10,236 bases of DNA. Origin: Chloroflexota bacterium (GTDB taxonomy: Bacteria; Chloroflexota; Limnocylindria; Limnocylindrales; CSP1-4). Below the pieces are notes generated by a model. It was given only the letters and a program-made list of their open reading frames with translations, was not told the origin of the DNA and did no database searches. Below are positions 5,777 through 10,236 of the stretch, in pieces. Position numbers and translations under genes: made by a program. Each line of letters begins with the position of its first letter. Position 1 is the stretch's first letter. Location of the stretch: NCBI GenBank assembly GCA_013696945.1, contig JACCXQ010000194.1:1-10236 (forward strand). The letters run 5' to 3'.

Positions 5777-8026
5777 TCAGAAGCCGCCGCCCGACCCCCC
5801 GCCCCCGCCGCCGCTCCCGCCGCCGCTGAAACCGCCAGAGCCGGAGCCGGAGCCGGAAGACGAGGGCGAGTCTCCGATGGTCCCGATCGCCGACATCATG
5901 CCGTCGAAGTCGGGGATCGCGGAATCGGAGAAGAGCCCCACAGACGTGCCGTCCTCCCCGCCGCCCGAGGCGAACGACGACTGATCGCCATACCAGAGCG
6001 GCGTCCAGACCGTCGCTGGCGTTGCCTGGCCCGACCGGAGGTCCTCGATGCTCCGCTCGAGCACCTGCTGGACCTCCTTCTGCAGACCGAGTGCCACGCC
6101 CCACACGGCCGCCTGGTCGGGCGTCTCGATCCACGGCAGCCCGGCGCCGGCCACCACCTGGTCCATGGAACGCGCCTGCTGCATGGTCTTCTGGAGTGTC
6201 CGGCGGTAGGCGGCGAGCATGGCGAAGAGCATCGCGCCGGCCATCGTCCGGGCGGGCATGACGCGCGATACGACCATCATCGCAACGCCGCCGACCGCCA
6301 CGGCCGCGCCGAGCAGCAGAAGGCCCGAGCTGGGCAGGTTGAAGGCGACCACCGCGAGGATGACCCCCACGACCAGCGCGATGCCGCCGCGGAAGCTCCA
6401 TCGTTCGATCGAGGCATTCGGCGGTTCGCGGAACCAGCCCTGGCCGGCGACGTGTTTCTCCAGCTGCCGGTCGAACTTCTCGACCGACTTGCCGAACTCG
6501 GGAAGGTCGTCCGGCTCGATGATCCGGTCCTTCTTGGCGAGCGAGCGGAGCCGCTCGAGGGCGTATTCCTCGGCGCGTCCCAGGGCCAGCTTGCGCCGGT
6601 TGCGCGCCACGAGCGGATCGGCCTCGTTGCCCTCCAGGATCTCGATCCCGACCTTGTCGCGTAGCAGCCGCTCATGCTTGCGGAACGCGAGGTCACCGCG
6701 GCCGGCGAGATGGACCATCGCCGTGGTCAGGGTGTGGCGGGACGATCGGCCGTCGAACAGCAGCGCGCCGGCCGCCGGCGTGAGCTCCGGTGGCGGTGCA
6801 GGCATCAGGATCGACGGGTCATCGAGATAGACGGGGTCCTTCCCGTAGCGCAACCACGAGCTGCCGGCCCAGCCCACAAGCAGGACGAGGGCCAGCGGCG
6901 CACCGACGATCCCCAGCAACGCGTTCACCTGGCGGCCGCGCTCCAGGTCCGCGGCGTGGGCCGGAGTGGCGTTCTCATCGACCCGCTGGAGGGCGACGAG
7001 CAGCGCCTCGTCCAGGTCACAGGAGCGGAGCCGCGGCAGCATGTCCTCATCGAATATGCGCTGCCGCTCCTCGTTGCCCAGGTACGCGGCGCGGTAGCCG
7101 GGACCGGCGTAGAGCTGCACCTGGCCATGGCAGCGGCTGGCGTCCATATCGAAGAGGATGGCCAGCCCATCGTCGATGCCCTTCCGGCCGACGCCCCACT
7201 GATCCATCAGCGCGATGGCATCGTGCTCGGCCTCGGCGACCGTGTCGCTCTCCGGCTTCACCTGGCTGTAGACCACGACCTCGGCGCCCGTGCGCTCCTC
7301 GATGGCGACGATCATCGCCGTCGCCTGCTCCTCGGTGCCCGCGGTGAAGATCTCGGCGAAGTCGTAGACGACACGTCCCGAGACCGGGTCGGGGTACGGC
7401 GGTCCGGCCGACGGTGGCGACCCTGTGCCCGGGAAGACGCCCGGTGTCGGTGTCGGGGCGGGTCCGGGGGAGACGCCCGGAGCGGGGGTCGAAGCGTTCG
7501 ACGGGAGCGCGACGGAGACCGCCACGGTCGCCTGGGTGAGTGCGGCGAGCCAGCGGCCGGCAGCGAGATCGTCGGCTGTGGCGTCGTCGACGATGCTGCG
7601 GAGGCTGCCGTGGTCGAGCCCCGTCGCGGCAAGCGTCTCGGAGACGGCGATACCGATCGTGGCGCTCTCACGGCCCCGGTCGAATGCCCAGACCAGTGCC
7701 ACGGAGTCACGGCCGCCCAGTCCCCACTCGGTCAGGAGGAGCGCCGAGTCCGCGTCCGCGGTAGCCGGGTCGCTCGCGGACCCAGGGTCCACGAGCGTGT
7801 AGACGACTACCCTGACGCCGGTGCGTGCCTCGAGGTCGCGCAGCACCTGGTTGGTCGCGCGACGCGCCTCGTTCGGGAATGCTTCGGCGGTGTCGTAGAC
7901 GAAGCGGTCCGGCTCAGGGTCGCGGAAGGTGGGAGCCGCCGCGCTCGCGAGACCGGAGAAGGCGAGGATGATGGCGACGGCGGCGACTGCCGCGGACATC
8001 GCGCGACCCCACCGCAGGCTCCTCAC
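5777..8026 (-). CDS. Secreted/membrane protein with two TPM domains and a DUF2207-like region
   Basis: Numbering is from the GTG at 8026, which gives 749 aa. Residues 1-30 are a signal peptide (RSLRWGR, hydrophobic core, then LASAA). TPM domain 1 spans about 41-173, a Pro/Gly/Thr-rich linker 175-215, and TPM domain 2 about 216-355. The two domains begin alike (RFVYDTAEAF and RVVYDFAEIF). A membrane helix (368-388) leads to YGKDPVYLDDP (394-404) and a DUF2207-like cytoplasmic part (PPPELTPAAGALLFDGR). Two helices follow at about 546-585, and the tail is Gly/Ser-rich. TPM proteins such as TLP18.3 have been linked to phosphatase or assembly roles, but the role here is unknown. Domain 2 keeps the acidic IDDGLAILF segment while domain 1 has RDSVALVWA. 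Alternative starts are TTG 8047 and ATG 7999; GTG 8026 best restores the basic signal-peptide region, with TACCGT 9 nt upstream. Confidence 0.85.
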   Translation of the reverse strand: MRSLRWGRAMSAAVAAVAIILAFSGLASAAAPTFRDPEPDRFVYDTAEAFPNEARRATNQVLRDLEARTGVRVVVYTLVDPGSASDPATADADSALLLTEWGLGGRDSVALVWAFDRGRESATIGIAVSETLAATGLDHGSLRSIVDDATADDLAAGRWLAALTQATVAVSVALPSNASTPAPGVSPGPAPTPTPGVFPGTGSPPSAGPPYPDPVSGRVVYDFAEIFTAGTEEQATAMIVAIEERTGAEVVVYSQVKPESDTVAEAEHDAIALMDQWGVGRKGIDDGLAILFDMDASRCHGQVQLYAGPGYRAAYLGNEERQRIFDEDMLPRLRSCDLDEALLVALQRVDENATPAHAADLERGRQVNALLGIVGAPLALVLLVGWAGSSWLRYGKDPVYLDDPSILMPAPPPELTPAAGALLFDGRSSRHTLTTAMVHLAGRGDLAFRKHERLLRDKVGIEILEGNEADPLVARNRRKLALGRAEEYALERLRSLAKKDRIIEPDDLPEFGKSVEKFDRQLEKHVAGQGWFREPPNASIERWSFRGGIALVVGVILAVVAFNLPSSGLLLLGAAVAVGGVAMMVVSRVMPARTMAGAMLFAMLAAYRRTLQKTMQQARSMDQVVAGAGLPWIETPDQAAVWGVALGLQKEVQQVLERSIEDLRSGQATPATVWTPLWYGDQSSFASGGGEDGTSVGLFSDSAIPDFDGMMSAIGTIGDSPSSSGSGSGSGGFSGGGSGGGGGGSGGGF
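5780..5863 (-). repeat. Low-complexity Gly/Ser-encoding tail of the TPM/DUF2207 gene
   Basis: The last 28 codons encode almost only Gly and Ser, ending in SGGGF. The DNA is a run of GGC/GGA/TCC-type codons, including three tandem CCGGAG units on the plus strand at about 5838-5855. Similar Gly-rich C termini are common in TPM proteins. The tract is prone to slippage and its length may vary between strains. Confidence 0.6.
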
Positions 8027-8061
8027 AGCGCGGTAACGGTAGCCCAACCGGTCGCGCGCGG

Positions 8062-10002
8062 TCAGGCCCGGGCGGCCTCGGTGAGGCTGGCACGCAGCCG
8101 GAGCACGAGCTCGGCGCCCATCTCGTAGCGCCCGAAGCTGGGCATGATGTACGTGCCGTCGACGAGGTGGCGCGTCGCAGTCAGGAGCTCGAGCGCCATC
8201 TCCAGGCCGATCTCGGCTCCACGCTCGCCGGCCGCGTGCATCGCCGCTCGCACGGCATCGGGGATGGTGATGCCGGGCACCTCGTTGTGCAGGAACTCCG
8301 CGTGGCGGGCCGTGTGCAGTGGCAGGACGCCCAGGAGGACCGGTCGGGGGAGCCGGTCACCCCAGCGGGCCGCGGCACGGCCCATGAAGCGCTCCCATTG
8401 GTCGGGGCTGTAGATGGGCTGGGTCATGATCACGTCGGCTCCGGCCTCGAGCTTGCCTGTGAGTCGATCGATCTCGTGATCGAGGTCGGCGGCGGTGGGA
8501 TCGAGGGCACACGCAATGGTGAAGCCCGCGGGCGCACCGATCGGCTTGCCGGCCTGGTCCTCGCCGCGATTCAGACGGCGCAGGATGCCGATCAGGCCCG
8601 TCGAATCGATGTCCCAGATCCCCGTCCCGGTCGGGTAGTCACCGACGCGCGGCGGGTCTCCGGTCAGGGCGAGGATGTTCCGCACGCCCAGTGCGTGGGC
8701 GCCGAGCAGCTCCGATTCCAGCGCCATGAGGTTCCGGTCGCGCGTGGTGAAGTGCACCAGGCACTCGAGATCCAGGTCGTGCTGGATCCCGAACGCGACG
8801 GCCATCGCGCCCATGCGGACACGCGCCATCGCGCTGTCGCTGATGTTGACGAGATCGACGCCCGCCTCCTGGAGGAGACGTGCGGCCTCGATGGTCCGCT
8901 CGATGCGGACCGAACGTGGTGGATCGATCTCGACGCTGATCACGAAGTGCCGCTCCTCGAGCGCCGTCGCGAGCCGGGTCGGAGGCGGCGGTTCCTGCGC
9001 GGAACCTGGGCTGCTTCGATCGGCCATGGCCGCGCGCGGCGATGCACCGTCGCCGAGCGGCTCGGTGCGCGCGGCTGCCGTCCCCTGCTCGCGCGCGATC
9101 GCCACGTCGAGTGCCTGGCGCATCGCCGCGACGTGTTCGGGCGTGGTGCCGCAGCAGCCACCGATGATCCGCGCCCCCGCGGCGAGGAACCGTTGCACCG
9201 CCTCCCCGAAGTACGTCGGGCCCGCGGCGTACACGAACTGGCCCTCGACACGCTGCGGAAGGCCGGCGTTCGGCATGATCGAGCGAGCGAGGCCGGCCGA
9301 CGGGCGGCCCATCTGCCCGAGTGCATCGAGGCAGACGAGCGGACCCACGCCGCAGTTGACCCCGACCGCGTCGACGCCCGCGGTCGCCAGCGCCGTCGCG
9401 GCGGTCTGGGGCGATGTCCCGTCCATGGCCAGCAGCTCCTCGCCGAAGGTCATCTCTGCGATGACCGGCAGGTCGCACGACGCGCGCGCCTGCTCGATCC
9501 CCATGAGCAGCTCGTCGAGGTCGCTGAACGTCTCGAAGACGAGCAGGTCGACGCCCCCTTCGAGGAGCCCCTCGATCTGCTCGCGGAAGGCCGCGGCGAT
9601 GGCGGTGGTCGGTTCACGCTCCGGGCCGCGGACGGCGGCGCCGAGCGGCCCGATGCTCCCGGCCACGAGCACGTCTCGGCCAGCCACGTCGCGCGCCTCC
9701 CGCGCTACCTGGGCCGCACGCCGGCTCAGCTGTGCCGCTCGGTCGGCCAGACCGTGCGGCGCGAGCCGGAAGCGGTTCGCGCCGAAGCTGCTGGTCTCGA
9801 TCGCGTCGGCGCCGGCCGCGATCGCCTCTCGGTGGATCGCGCCGATCAGGTCCGGGCGGGTGTCGACGAGCTCGTCGAGCGACGCCCGTTGTGGCACGCC
9901 CCGGCTGAACAGCAGCGTGCCCATCGCGCCGTCGAACAGGATCGGCCGGCGGGCGAGCCGCTCGGCGAAGGCGCGGCGCGGGTGCGAGAGCGGGTTCGTC
10001 AT
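8062..10002 (-). CDS. Bifunctional homocysteine S-methyltransferase / methylenetetrahydrofolate reductase
   Basis: This encodes 646 aa with the layout of B. subtilis YitJ. The N-terminal homocysteine S-methyltransferase domain (about 15-302) begins with LFDGAMGTLLFSRG. It has the three expected zinc-thiolate cysteines, Cys217 in VNCGVGP and Cys283/Cys284 in GGCCGTTPEH. A Pro/Ala-rich linker (303-345) joins it to a FAD-dependent MTHFR barrel (352-638). That barrel has VEIDPP (357-362, with the catalytic Glu359 position), LTGDPP (446-451) and MTQPIY (526-531). The MTHFR half should make 5-methyl-THF, and the transferase half should methylate homocysteine to methionine. No cobalamin-binding domain is present. 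The methyl donor is inferred and could be S-methylmethionine or methyl-THF. ATG 10002 is supported by TACCCT 7 nt upstream. lysA ends 24 bp before it. Confidence 0.94.
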   Translation of the reverse strand: MTNPLSHPRRAFAERLARRPILFDGAMGTLLFSRGVPQRASLDELVDTRPDLIGAIHREAIAAGADAIETSSFGANRFRLAPHGLADRAAQLSRRAAQVAREARDVAGRDVLVAGSIGPLGAAVRGPEREPTTAIAAAFREQIEGLLEGGVDLLVFETFSDLDELLMGIEQARASCDLPVIAEMTFGEELLAMDGTSPQTAATALATAGVDAVGVNCGVGPLVCLDALGQMGRPSAGLARSIMPNAGLPQRVEGQFVYAAGPTYFGEAVQRFLAAGARIIGGCCGTTPEHVAAMRQALDVAIAREQGTAAARTEPLGDGASPRAAMADRSSPGSAQEPPPPTRLATALEERHFVISVEIDPPRSVRIERTIEAARLLQEAGVDLVNISDSAMARVRMGAMAVAFGIQHDLDLECLVHFTTRDRNLMALESELLGAHALGVRNILALTGDPPRVGDYPTGTGIWDIDSTGLIGILRRLNRGEDQAGKPIGAPAGFTIACALDPTAADLDHEIDRLTGKLEAGADVIMTQPIYSPDQWERFMGRAAARWGDRLPRPVLLGVLPLHTARHAEFLHNEVPGITIPDAVRAAMHAAGERGAEIGLEMALELLTATRHLVDGTYIMPSFGRYEMGAELVLRLRASLTEAARA

Positions 10003-10009
10003 CGCGGGA

Positions 10010-10015
10010 AGGGTA
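10010..10015 (-). promoter_or_regulatory. Putative leaderless -10 box of the methyltransferase/MTHFR gene
   Basis: On the minus strand TACCCT (TANNNT) ends 7 nt before ATG 10002, inside the 24-bp gap after lysA. No Shine-Dalgarno site and no room for a SAM riboswitch exist between lysA and this gene. Confidence 0.45.
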
Positions 10016-10026
10016 GCGTCCGTCCG

Positions 10027-10236
10027 TCAGGGAAGCGACGCCGCGGAGCCTCGCCGGCGCAGGAGTCGGACATGCTCGCCGTCCCACGCCACCTCCGGGG
10101 CTCGTGGCCGGCCGTTGTACGTCGAGGCCATCGATGAGCCGTAGGCGCCAGCGATGCCGATGGCCACGATGTCGCCGCGAGCGAGGTCCGGGAGCGCCGC
10201 CTCCCCGAGCTGGTCGGTCGACTCGCAGATCGGGCC
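10027..10236 (-). CDS. lysA: Diaminopimelate decarboxylase, C-terminal part (5' end beyond the window)
   Basis: Only the last 69 codons are visible. The gene runs off the right edge on the minus strand and stops with TGA at 10029-10027. The enzyme is a PLP-dependent decarboxylase that converts meso-diaminopimelate to lysine. The segment starts with GPICESTD, the CES[TS]D motif whose Cys (visible residue 4) belongs to the partner-subunit active site. It continues with GDIVAIGIAGAYGSSMASTY (21-40) and YNGRP (40-44), matching the C-terminal beta-domain of LysA, including the conserved Tyr of the A-Y-G motif. The C terminus runs about 15 residues past the usual end with an Arg-rich stretch. Ornithine or arginine decarboxylases of the same fold are less likely given the CESTD and AYG/YNxRP combination. 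Confidence 0.9.
   Translation of the reverse strand, partial: GPICESTDQLGEAALPDLARGDIVAIGIAGAYGSSMASTYNGRPRAPEVAWDGEHVRLLRRRGSAASLP

Noticed and set aside
8048..8061. Alternating CG run between the methyltransferase/MTHFR and TPM genes, considered as Z-DNA or a terminator.
   Set aside because: It is short, has no hairpin with a tail, and is unremarkable at this base composition.
8167..10137. Very long plus-strand open frames opposite the methyltransferase/MTHFR gene (for example 8167-10137 and 8675-10144).
   Set aside because: They are antisense shadows of a clearly recognisable enzyme in high-GC DNA. Their translations are Arg/Ser/Ala-rich with no domain, and stops are rare here in any frame.

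Overview
This is a gene-dense, very GC-rich bacterial window with strong G/C at third codon positions and no RNA gene, mobile element or CRISPR array that I can see. The gene content suggests Chloroflexota, perhaps a Limnocylindria/Ellin6529-like soil or freshwater lineage: a membrane protein joining a four-cysteine N-terminal domain to LysM, a homocysteine methyltransferase/MTHFR fusion, and genes that mostly lack Shine-Dalgarno sites. The assignment is from memory of these families, is only moderately confident, and a high-GC actinobacterium cannot be excluded.

Left part (1-3893). A small lipoprotein gene (+) converges on a TSUP-family permease gene (-). The permease is divergent from cysD-cysN, the two subunits of ATP sulfurylase, and shares a promoter region of about 80 bp with them. 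This is a plausible sulfur unit, with sulfur-anion movement across the membrane beside sulfate activation to APS. No APS kinase or APS/PAPS reductase lies in the window.

Middle part (3894-5800). A 365-bp stretch without an intact gene follows cysN. It starts with a strong hairpin, and its minus strand carries a protein-like but frameshifted reading frame that may be a gene remnant. Next is a (+) gene for a single-pass membrane protein with an N-terminal four-cysteine domain, a long Pro/Ala-rich region and a C-terminal LysM. It converges on a short (-) gene for an NTF2/SnoaL-like protein.

Right part (5777-10236). On the minus strand, in transcription order, are the 3' end of lysA (lysine biosynthesis), a bifunctional homocysteine S-methyltransferase/methylenetetrahydrofolate reductase (cobalamin-independent methionine synthesis), a secreted or membrane protein with two TPM domains and a DUF2207-like part, and the NTF2-like gene. 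The gaps are only 24-35 bp.

The most coherent unlisted signal is regulatory. Four of the seven complete genes have a TANNNT -10 box ending 6-7 nt before their start codon and lack a convincing Shine-Dalgarno site, which is the hallmark of leaderless transcription. I found no convincing new multi-gene system. The items most worth following are the leaderless promoters, the frameshifted remnant, and the four-Cys/LysM membrane protein.
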